This document shows positions 1 to 9,311 of a stretch of 60,000 bases of DNA, one piece after another. The DNA is from Liolophura sinensis. Its lineage: Eukaryota; Mollusca; Polyplacophora; Chitonida; Chitonidae. Position numbers and translations under genes: made by a program. The notes under the pieces were generated by a model. It was not told where the DNA came from. It did not search any database and worked only from the letters and a program-made list of their open reading frames with translations. Location of the stretch: NCBI RefSeq assembly GCF_032854445.1, contig NC_088303.1, forward strand, positions 7,759,501-7,819,500, in the 5' to 3' direction. Position 1 is the stretch's first letter. Every line of letters begins with the position of its first letter.

Positions 1-95
1 AATCATTTGTATGAAATATACTACCTGCAGAAAGCATTTGAATGAAATATGTTTCCTACAGAAATCATTTGTATGAAATATACAACATATAGCTA
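1..95. repeat. Short degenerate tandem repeat, about 31-bp period, at window edge
   Basis: About three diverged copies of a unit containing catttgtatgaaatat, spaced by 30-31 bp, run from the window edge into the intron upstream of exon A. The sequence differs from the later 31-bp array. It may extend beyond the window. Confidence 0.6.
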
Positions 96-236
96 CAAAA
101 AGGATGTATGAAATTTGCTATATGTACTTTCCTATACTGTTCCTACATTTACAAAAATCATTTGATACCTGTAACGTTCAAACCCAAGTCCAAAATCAAT
201 CATGTTGTTCTGGTGATATGATACATCTGTTTGTAG

Positions 237-302
237 GCCTGTATGGACACAGTGGTCAACCCCCCTGTGGAAGGAGAACCATCCTATGAGCTGTTCATAA
301 AA
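237..302 (+). CDS. Alanine aminotransferase exon A
   Basis: A 66-nt exon, 22 codons in phase 0, with acceptor ttgtag before 237 and donor gtaagc at 303. It reads [20 protein letters not shown] then IK, matching the MDVVVNPPV-type segment of animal alanine aminotransferases. The residues before ACMD lie in an earlier exon outside the window. Confidence 0.92.
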
Positions 303-3300
303 GTAAGCCAAATTCTACATCAAATTCAAGGTCAGCTGCAAGGGTTTTTGATTTGGAACTGAAAGTTAACGGATTAAATATATGGTGATGATTGTGGTAC
401 ATTTTTCAATTATTTTCTTTGTGTGTAGCTTATTTTTAACTGGACACAAAATCTGATCTGGTGCAAATCTGAACAGTCCCCAGATGTGTTATCACTTCAT
501 GCCAAAATCACACACAAGTTTAATAACTGTTTTTGTATTGTTTTGTCTTGTTTTGTTTTTTTATCAGGAAAAGAATAATGTTTTGGGGCTGTTAGCTCAG
601 AAGGCAAAAATGGTGACAGAGACCTTCAATGCTATTGAGGGTTTGAGCTGTAATGTGGTCCAGGGGGCCATGTACGCATTCCCCAGGGTAGAGATTCCAG
701 AGAAGGCTATCGCTGAGGCAAAGGTAAGTGGATACAGACATGGAAAACACAGTCAAGGTTACTTTAAACAGGTGCTAACATGCAATAGCTACATCATACC
801 CCAGATGATAGGATGTCTGAAATTTGACCACCCAGTTGACTGACAGATCAATAATAATAACGAAGTGAAGCCATCGCCACAAAAATGTTAAAGGTTTCAC
901 AAGCTTTCGGTCCACATGCATTGATCAGTATCAAGTGACTTGATAATTACCCCAACATGTGCATCTAAAGCTTGTGAAACCTTTTTCATTTACATGGTGA
1001 TGCCTTGTCTTTATTGTTATTGTTGTTGAATCCATGTACAACTGTGAGTTTTAAGCAGTATAGTAGACAAAACAATGTTTCATGAGCACATTCATTTTTC
1101 TTACTATTTACATGTATGTGCTAAATTTATAAATTTCAACCACTAAAAATATATACATGTATATCCCATAACTTTTAGGCACTGCCATACTTTACCACCT
1201 TATGCAGCTTGCATTTTTCTCTTCTTGATACCAAAAAAATCTAAAGAGCATGACAACATTTTTTGGAGTTGTTGATGGTGGAAATGAAGTCACAGTATTG
1301 TTTTATTTTTTATCATGGAGATAGAATAGATGGAGGCATGACCATGAGGCTTCACAGTGTTCAATGTATGTTACCGACACTGCAGAAGCTGCTCTTTGTT
1401 GTCACAGTAGATTAGAGCGGCCTGGCTTGGTCAGTCCAAGGCGCAAGTGCTCTCACTAGGCTGTAGCAGGCAAACAGTGCAGTGTATCAACAACCTGTAA
1501 TATCTGTGTTGGAGTATTATCCAATCAGTGCCTTAGCACCCCTCAGTTTAGAGGCTTTTAGAGGAGACAGGTATTATAGACCCCCAGTCCTCAGCCTGGT
1601 CCCCAGATGCCCTGTACTGTTTGCAGCTGTTAGACAAGACAGGTATTATAGACCCCCAGTCCTCAGTCTGGTCCCCAGATGCCCTGTACTGTTTCCAGCT
1701 GTTAGACAAGACAGGTATTATAGACCCCCAGTCCTCAGTCTGGTTCCCAGATGACCTGTACTGTTTCCAGCTGTTAGACGAGACAGATATTATGGACCCC
1801 CAGTCCTCAGTCTGGTCCCCAGATGCCCTGTACTGTTTCCAGCTGTTAGATGAGACAGGTATTGTAGACCCCCAGTCCTCAGTCTGGTCCCCAGATGCCC
1901 TGTACTGTTTCCAGCTGTTAGGCGAGACAGGTATTGTAGACCCCCAGTCCTCAGTCTGGTCCCCAGATGCCCTGTACTGTTTCTAGCTGTTAGACGAGAC
2001 AGGTACTATAGACCCCCAGTCCTCAGTCTGATCCTCAGATGCCCTGTACTGTTTGCAGCTGTTAGACAAGACAGGTATTGTAGACCCCCAGTCCTCAATC
2101 TGGTCCCCACGTGCCCTGTACTGTTTGCAGCTGTTAGGCGAGACAGATATTCCTCAAATGCCCTGTACTGTTTCCAGCTGTTAGACGAGACAGGTATTAT
2201 AGACCCCCAGTCCTCAATCTGGTCCCCAGATGCCCTGTACTGTTTCTAGCTGTTAGGCGAGACAGGTATTGTAGACCCCAATCCTCAGCCTGGTCCCCAG
2301 ATGCCCTGTACTGTTTCCAACTGTTAGACGAGACAGGTATTATAGACCCCCAATCCTCAGACTGGTCCCCAGATGCCCTGTACTGTTTCCAGCTGTTAGG
2401 CGAGACAGTTATTGTAGACCCCCAGTCCTCAGTCTGGTCCCCAGATGTCCTGTACTGTTTGCAGCTGTTAGATGAGACAGGTATTATAGACCCCCAGTCC
2501 TCAGTCTGGTCCCTAGATGCCCTGTACTGTTTCCAGCTGTTAGACGAGACAGGTATTATAGACCCACAGTCCTCAGCCTGGCCCCCAGATGCCCTGTACT
2601 GTTTCCAGCTGTTAGACGAAACAGGTATTGTAGACCCACAGCCCTCAGGTATGTCCCCAGATGCCCTGTACTGTTTCCAGCTGTTAGACGAGACAGGTAT
2701 TATAGACCCCCAGTCTGGTCCCCAGATGCCCTGTACTGTTTCCAGCTGTTAGGCGAGACAGTTATTGTAGACCCCCAGTCCTCAGTCTGGTCCCCAGATG
2801 CCCTGTACTGTTTGCAGCTGTTAGATGAGACAGGTATTATAGACCCCCAGTCCTCAGTCTGGTCCCTAGATGCCCTGTACTGTTTGCAGCTGTTAGAAGA
2901 GACAGGTATTATAGACCCACAGTCCTCAGCCTGGCCCCCAGATGCCCTGTACTGTTTCCAGCTGTTAGACGAAACAGGTATTGTAGACCCACAGCCCTCA
3001 GGTATGTCCCCAGATGCCCTGTACTGTTTCCAGCTGTTAGACGAAACAGGTATTGTAGACCCACAGTCCTCAGGTATGTCCCCAGATGCCCTGTACTGTT
3101 TGCAGCTGTTAGACGAGACAGGTATTATAGACCCCCAGTCCTCAGTCTGGTCACCAAATGCCCTGTACTTTTTCCAGCTGCTGAACGAGACAGGTATTGT
3201 AGACCCCCCAGTCCTCAGTCTGGTCCCCAGATGCCCTGTACTTTTTCCAGCTGTTAGAAGAGACAGGTATTATAGACCTCCACCTCTAATCATCTTCCCC

Positions 3301-6300
3301 TTTGTCCTCAGTCCTCAGGTATGTCCCCTGATGCCCTGTACTGTTTCCAGCTGTTAGAAGAGACTGGTGTCTGTGTTGTACCTGGCAGTGGGTTTGGCCA
3401 GAGAGAAGGCACGTTTCATTTTAGGTGAGTACAGTAACTTCAGTACACTATATGACCATTATCTACTTCACTTGGCACTTAGCATAAGACAAATAAACAA
3501 AGTACAGGTACATGTATGTATGCATGGATGGGTTTTATTCATACTTAGCAATTTTTCAGTGATGTGATGATGAATTTTGTATATGTACATGTACTGTGTC
3601 TTCTTGTGTCAGGGCGAGTGCATGCCGCCAAAGTGCTGCTGCCACTGCAGTATCATGCCAAAAACACCATACATGACACCGAATCCAGTCACGTTATACC
3701 AACACCATTCCAACCAGTGTTGTTTCCTTGCTCAAACTCTCTCCGCAGAATGCTAAGGAGGCAACAAAATCCCAGGAGTCGTGACTGAAGGCGACTGCTC
3801 TAACCACTAGGCCGCAGAAACGGTCATGCCAGTTACTGATTGGCTTGCTATTAGGATGGTGTGATTGGGTGGGGCATTATGCCTGGAGTCTTTGACATGG
3901 TGTAAATACAGTGTTTTTTTGCATTGGATCCAGCCTGCTAGATGGAGACACCATTGTCATATGGCTGAAATACTGTTAAAAGGGAAGTTAAACCTCAATT
4001 AAACAAACATGTCCTGGAATTCCACCGATCAGTGTGGCATGAAATAAGATGTCAGTCATGGTATGGTCTGTATTAGCAGATTGTGATTCATCCAGGATTC
4101 TGTGTGGTGTAGAGTAGTTCACCTAGGATTCTGTGTGGTGTAGAGTAGTTCACCTAGGATTCTGTGTGGTGTAGAGTAGTTCATCCAGGATTTTGTGTGG
4201 TGTAGAGTAGTTCATCCAGGATTTTGTGTGATGTTGAGTAGTTGATCCTTGATTGTGTGGATGTAGAGTAGTTCATCCAGGATTCTGTGTGGTGTAGAGT
4301 GGTTCATCCAGGATTCTGTGTGATGTTGAGTAGTTGATCCTTGATTGTGTGGATGTAGAGTAGTTCATCCAGGATTCTGTGTGGTGTAGAGTAGTTGATC
4401 CTTGATTGTGTGGATGTAGAGTAGTTCATCATAGGTTGTGTGGGATATAGAGTAGTTCATCATAGGTTGTGTGGGATGTAGAGTAGTTCATCCAGGATTC
4501 TGTGTGGTGTAGAGTAGTTGATCCTTGATTGTGTGGATGTAGAGTAGTTGATCCTTGATTATGTGGATGTAGAGTAGTTCATCATAGGTTGTGTGGGATG
4601 TAGAGTGGTTCATCCTGGGTTGTGTGGGATGTAGAGTAGTTCATCATACATTGTGTGGGGTGTAGGGTATTTCACTCTGGGTTGTGTGGGATGTAGAGTA
4701 ATTCACTCTGGGTTGTGTGAGATGTAGAATAGTTCAGCCTGGGTTGTGTGGGATGTAGAGTAGTTCATCCTGGGTTGTGTGAGATGTAGAATAGTTCATC
4801 CTGAGTTGTGTGAGATGTAGGGTAGTTCAGCCTGGGTTGTGTGGGATGTAGAGTAGTTCATCATAGGTTGTGTGGGGTGTAGAGTAGTTCATCATAGGTT
4901 GTGTGGGGTGTAGAGTAGTTCATCATAGGTTGTGTGGGATGTAGAGTAGTTCAGCTTGGGTTGTGTGGGATGTAGAGTAGTTCACCCTGGGTTGTGTGAG
5001 ATGTAGAGTAGTTCATCCTGGGTTTTGTAAAATGTAGAAAAGTTCATCCTGGGTTGTGTGGGATGTGGAGTAGTTCAGCCTGGGTTGTGTGGGATGTAGA
5101 GTAGTTCATCCTGGCTTGTGTGAGATGTAGAGGAGTTCAGCCTGGGCTGTGTGGGATGTAGAGTAGTTCAGCCTGTGTTGTGTGGGATGTAGAGTAGTTC
5201 AGCCTGGGTTGTGTGGGATGTAGAGTAGTTCAGCCTGGGTTGTGTGGGATGTAGAGTAGTTCATCCTGGGTTGTGTGAGATGTAGAGTAGTTCAAACTGG
5301 GTTGTGTGGGATGTAGAGTAGTTCATGCTGGGTTGTGTGAGATATAGAGGAGTTCAGCCTGGGTTGTGTGGGATGTAGAGTAGTTCATCCTGGGTTGTGT
5401 GGGATGTAGAGTAGTTCATGCTGGGTTGTGTGAGATGTAGAGGAGTTCAGCCTGGGTTGTGTGGGATGTAGAGTAGTTCATCCTGGGTTGTGTAGAATGT
5501 AGAGTAGTTCATCCTGGGTTGTGTGAGATGTAGAGGAGTTTATCCTGGGTTGTGTGGGATGTAGAGTAGTTCATGCTGGGTTGTGTGAGATGTAGAGTAG
5601 GTCATGCTGGGTTGTGTGGGATGTAGAGTAGTTCGTTCTGGGTTGTGTGGGGTGTAGAGTAGTTCATCATAGGTTGTGTGGGGTGTAGAGTAATTCACTC
5701 TAGGTTGTGTGGGATGTAGAGTAATTCACTCTAGGTTGTGTGGGATGTAGAGTAATTCACTTTAGGTTGTGTGGGGTGTAGAGGAGTTCATCCTGGGTTG
5801 TGTGGGATGTAGAGTAGCTCAGCCTGGGTTATGTGGGATGTAGAGTAGTTCATCCTGGGTTGTGTGAGATGTAGAGGAGTTCAGCCTGGGTTGTGTGGGA
5901 TGTAGAGTAGTTCAGCCTGGGTTGTGTGGGATGTAGAGTAGTTCATGCTGAGTTGTGTGAGATGTAGAGTAGTTCATTCTGGGTGGTGTGGGGTGTAGAG
6001 TAGTTCATCATAGGTTGTGTGGGGTGTAGAGTAATTCACTCTAGGTTGTGTGGGATGTAGAGTAATTCACTCTAGGTTGTGTGGGATGTAGAGTAATTCA
6101 CTTTAGGTTGTGTGGGATGTAGAGTAGTTCATCCTGGGTTGTGTGGGATGTAGAGTAGTTCAGCCTGGGTTGTGTGGGATGTAGAGTAGTTCAGCCTGGG
6201 TTGTGTGGGATGTAGAGTAGTTCATCCTGGGTTGTGTGAGATGTAGAGTAGTTCATGCTGGGTTGTGTGGGATGTAGAGTAGTTCATGCTGGGTTGTGTG

Positions 6301-7307
6301 AGATATAGAGGAGTTCATCCTGGGTTGTGTGGGATGTAGAGTAGTTCATCCTGGGTTGTGTGGGATGTAGAGTAGTTCATGCTGGGTTGTGTGAGATGTA
6401 GAGTAGTTCAGCCTGGGTTGTGTGGGATGTAGAGTAGTTCATCCTGGGTTGTGTGGGATGTAGAGTAGTTCATTCTGGGTTGTGTGGGGTGTAGAGTAAT
6501 TCACTCTAGGTTGTGTGGGATGTAGAGTAATTCACTCTAGGTTGTGTGGGGTGTAGAGTAGTTCATCATAGGTTGTGTGGGATGTAGATTAGTTCATTCT
6601 GGGTTGTGTGGGGTGTAGAGTAATTCACTCTAGGTTGTGTGGGATGTAGAGTAGTTCATTCTGGGTTGTGTGGGATGTAGAGTAATTCACTCTAGGTTGT
6701 GTGGGATGTAGAGTAGTTCATCCTGGGTTGTGTGGGATGTAGAGTAGTTCATCCTGGGTTGTGTGAGATGTAGTATAGTTCAGCCTGGGTTGTGTGGGGT
6801 GTAGTGTAGTTCATCCTGGGTTGTGTGAGATGTAGTATAGTTCAGCCTGGGTTGCGTGGGATGTAGAGTAGTTCATCCTGGGTTGTGTGGGATGTAGAAT
6901 AGTTCATCCTGGGTTGTGTGAGATGTAGAGTAATTCACTCTAGGTTGTGTGAGATGTAGTGTAGTTCAGCCTGGGTTGTGTGAGATGTAGAGGAGTTCAG
7001 CCTGGGTTTTGTGGGGTGTAGAGTAATTCACTCTAGGTTGTGTGGGATGTAGAATAGTTCATCCTGGGTTGTGTGAGATGTAGAGTAATTCACTCTAGGT
7101 TGTGTGAGATGTAGTGTAGTTCAGCCTGGGTTGTGTGAGATGTAGAGTAGTTCATCCTGGGTTGTGGGAGATGTACATGTATGTGCAATGACAGATAATT
7201 TTTTTTCTTTTTTCAGGACAACTATTTTACCCCCTGTGGACAAATTACAAGTATTACTCAGTCATTTTAGGGACTTTCACCAAGGATTTCTGCAGAAGTA
7301 CCAGTGA
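237..7307 (+). CDS. Alanine aminotransferase, C-terminal part (last four exons)
   Basis: Encodes the C-terminal 141 residues of an alanine aminotransferase (EC 2.6.1.2), a PLP enzyme that interconverts alanine plus 2-oxoglutarate with pyruvate plus glutamate. Exons are 237-302, 568-723, 3312-3424 and 7217-7307, joined in phases 0, 0 and 2, with GT-AG introns and a TGA stop at 7305-7307. Family signatures visible in order: [57 protein letters not shown] and [10 protein letters not shown]. The arginine of FHFR corresponds to the substrate-carboxylate-binding arginine of the fold (family knowledge). The PLP lysine and N-terminus lie upstream of the window, so cytosolic versus mitochondrial targeting cannot be judged. 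Introns 2 and 3 seen here are inflated by a 72-bp and a 31-bp minisatellite. The symbol would be GPT/GPT2-like, but I cannot tell which, so none is given. Confidence 0.95.
568..723 (+). CDS. Alanine aminotransferase exon B
   Basis: A 156-nt exon, 52 codons in phase 0. The acceptor follows a T-rich tract ending ttatcag, and the donor is gtaagt at 724. It encodes [16 protein letters not shown], then an acidic/hydrophobic stretch, and ends with [20 protein letters not shown]. The QGAMYAFPR motif is highly characteristic of alanine aminotransferases. Confidence 0.95.
724..1537. other. Intron sequence without recognisable feature
   Basis: Ordinary AT-rich intron of the aminotransferase gene between exon B and the 72-bp array. 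I see no coding exon or convincing mobile element. It does contain a short inverted similarity, aaaggtttcacaagctt at 890-906 and aagcttgtgaaacctttt at 968-985, which could form a hairpin. Confidence 0.6.
1538..3275 (+). repeat. 72-bp minisatellite derived from aminotransferase exon C
   Basis: About 24 tandem units, mostly 72 bp, with some shortened by internal deletion (for example near 2137-2175 and 2716-2730). Each unit carries a near copy of the first 55 or so nucleotides of exon C (3312 onward) joined to a short linker resembling the intron just before that exon (gtattatagacc type). Because 72 is 24 codons, the sense frame stays open over many units and reads [20 protein letters not shown]-like repeats, against LLEETG in the real exon. 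Long open frames here are by-products of this array, not separate genes. Some units (near 2640, 3000 and 3070) keep the parental GMSP version. Confidence 0.92.
3312..3424 (+). CDS. Alanine aminotransferase exon C (parent of the 72-bp array)
   Basis: A 113-nt exon starting in phase 0 and ending in phase 2. A pyrimidine-rich tract ending tttgtcctcag precedes 3312; donor gtgagt starts at 3425. It reads [19 protein letters not shown] then [18 protein letters not shown] plus a split arginine. The AG at 3317-3318 is an alternative acceptor, but only the start at 3312 keeps frame with exon B. Its first 55 or so nucleotides are closely matched by every unit of the upstream tandem array. Confidence 0.93.
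3425..4083. other. Intron sequence between exon C and the 31-bp array
   Basis: Intron of the aminotransferase gene, holding a tRNA-derived SINE-like copy (3609-3822) and otherwise nothing I can assign. Confidence 0.6.
3609..3822 (-). mobile_element. tRNA-derived SINE-like copy (AAAGTGCTGCTGC family)
   Basis: On the minus strand the element starts with a tRNA-like head (gcggcctagtggttagagc, then agtcgcc), a plausible pol III box A region. The other end contains the complement of aaagtgctgctgccactg. A related copy with the same head and a matching aaagtgctgccgctgc segment lies at 28984-29125. No target duplication was recognised, so this is an old copy. Confidence 0.55.
4084..7177 (+). repeat. 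31-bp minisatellite, about 100 copies
   Basis: The unit is near gtagttcatcctgggttg followed by tgtgggatgtaga. It fills most of the intron between exon C and the terminal exon. Sequence variants (catcctg, cagcctg, catgctg, catcata, cactcta) are interspersed. A block at about 5630-5790 recurs at about 5965-6120 with the same variant order, so the array has higher-order structure. The first part (4084-4600) is more irregular. It contains no long open frame and ends about 40 bp before the last acceptor. Confidence 0.93.
7217..7307 (+). CDS. Alanine aminotransferase terminal exon
   Basis: A 91-nt last coding exon after a long pyrimidine tract ending tttcag. One nucleotide completes the split arginine, then [20 protein letters not shown] and HQGFLQKYQ, ending in TGA. 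Length and motifs match the normal C-terminus of the family, so the protein is not truncated at this end. Confidence 0.94.
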
Positions 7308-8902
7308 AGTTTACAGTTGTCTCCCTTGATCCGTTAGATATTTTGTCTTTTTAATTCATCATAGATGTACATGTATGGTCTAAAAATAGGGAATTACAGA
7401 ATGGCTTGAAAGAACATGATAAAAAGTATGTGCAAATTTCAGATGAAATAAGTTTGGAGAGGTTGCTGGAAAATCAAATAGAAATGTTTCCGGCACATTG
7501 ATCTGAGTTAAGTTTCAGTGCATTTGTTGGTTGACAGAAATGAACGTAGTAAAGTACAGATAACATTTATGAGGCTGTGGTGAGGAACACTAGAATAACA
7601 TGTATCAACCGATGCAGAGAACACAGAGGGAGTTGAACAGGATGGACAGATGCTGTTAATAGGATTCAATCAACAGCACAGTATTTTACACAGTATATAT
7701 TGCTCACCTGTTAATTTAGGTAACGGGCATTGATTGCCATGCTAAAAATGTATAATAACACAGGGAAAAGGGATCTGAGATACTCAGAGATATATGGGGA
7801 ATCCCCAAATCTCCTTCATGTATCACATTTATCTCAGTGTTTATTGTGTCTTCACTTATCTTAACCCATTAAAAGGTAACATTTGTAAAAATTAATATAC
7901 TTTAGCTGTGAGATTTTGATGTATTAAACTGATTGCTTTAAAATTTACATGAAATCTACATTTCTGCACATGTACATCTACACAGACCATGGATTAGCTT
8001 GACTTACTGCCCAATTATTATGACATCATCTTGATAACATGTCACCTTTTCTGATGTTTATTCAAATCAGGTACACAGAAAAGCCCATATTTCTTTATCC
8101 ATACCAATTTCATTGAAAAGTCCATATTGGTGTTAATTTTGGCTTAGTGAGGTTTGTGGCCTTCAAACTTGAGATTATCATAATAACATAGGATGATGTT
8201 TGCTCTGGTTTCTGTTGTCCCTTAACCAGCTTCAGCATGCATCAAATTACAAAACCTTCAGTGTACTGCCATTTTATATTTGGCTTGGATTTCAGACAAA
8301 TTTAAATCATCCAATACTCTTCCAAATTCAAAATTTCTCTCACTCTATGAAACAAGAAAACTGGCAAGTATGTGGTCACAAGATAGGATGCATTTGCATT
8401 TTAAAAGCACGCCTCACAATCAAGAATAAGAACATAACCGTTTCCAACAGTGTGTCTGTCTAGTGGATCTTGGTGCAGCTAAAAAAAGAGACACAGTCTA
8501 GACTAACTGAACACACAAAAAAAAATGTATCTCGAAACTGCTGTCAGCATTTCTCTTTGTCAGTGTTCCTGAAAAGCAAAACAACAAAAGGCAAACACAT
8601 GATTGTACCTTAATTAGCCTGTTCTTTACACTTCCATATCCTGCATGCTAGTGATCTTTACAATCAGTCAATCCTCACCACTTGCTGTACAAAGTGTACT
8701 GTTAGTGTTTGAGGGGTTCAGAAGATACGTGCTTGTGATTATTGTAAATAGGATATTTGCTGAGTCAAATGTGTACATATCCTACAACATAGGACTTTTA
8801 AAAATTATTTTTGCAATTTCTTAATTATGATCATACGTATGTTGTGTATGTTGTATTTTATAGGAATGTAGATTTTCAGACATCCAGGATAGTACACTAT
8901 CA
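7308..8902. other. 3' UTR and flanking sequence of the aminotransferase gene
   Basis: AT-rich sequence after the stop codon. Possible but unproven poly(A) hexamers are ATTAAA at 7868-7873 and 7923-7928. No further exon is recognisable; the open frame at 8200-8463 has no family resemblance. Confidence 0.4.
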
Positions 8903-9311
8903 AAGATAACACTATAAAATTGTTCTACTGGACAATGTATATTATTTAAAGACGTTGTGGCAACAACCTATCGACTTCAACAGAGTAAGGTGTTAAACAA
9001 AAAGAATTCCTATTTATATTGAAGTTACATACAACAACAAGGTGAGCATACCAGTATGTACAAGTTTCATGGTGAACACCGTTCACGTTCATGGTTGAAG
9101 TATACAATGGGTCTATACAATTTAAAACAGTGAGACAACAGGAGCTAGTATATAGTGACCGAATTTGAATATTATACAGTTTCACATCAGTGAACAAATT
9201 TTACCATGTTGAGGTAAATTTGCACAAGCTAATTAACATTTTTAACGTTGTCACTGCAACATCAGTAAATAATATACATTGTCCGGTAGAACAGTTTTAT
9301 AGTGTTATCTT
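8903..9311. mobile_element. MITE-like non-autonomous DNA element with 46-bp terminal inverted repeats
   Basis: Positions 8903-8948 and 9266-9311 are inverted copies of 46 bp with only two mismatches, beginning aagataacactataaaa. The interior of about 317 bp has no transposase frame. TA dinucleotides lie at matching distances outside both ends (8898-8899 and 9315-9316) and could be the target duplication, but no longer flanking repeat is clear. Size and structure fit a miniature inverted-repeat transposable element; the superfamily is not assignable. Confidence 0.75.

Noticed and set aside
1482-3357. Several plus-strand open frames of 90-181 residues with LLDETG repeats
   Set aside because: They are readings of the 72-bp intronic array derived from exon C, lacking a start context and the rest of the enzyme fold.
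4084-7177. CRISPR-like regular array
   Set aside because: Units are contiguous 31-bp tandem copies without unique spacers, inside an animal intron.
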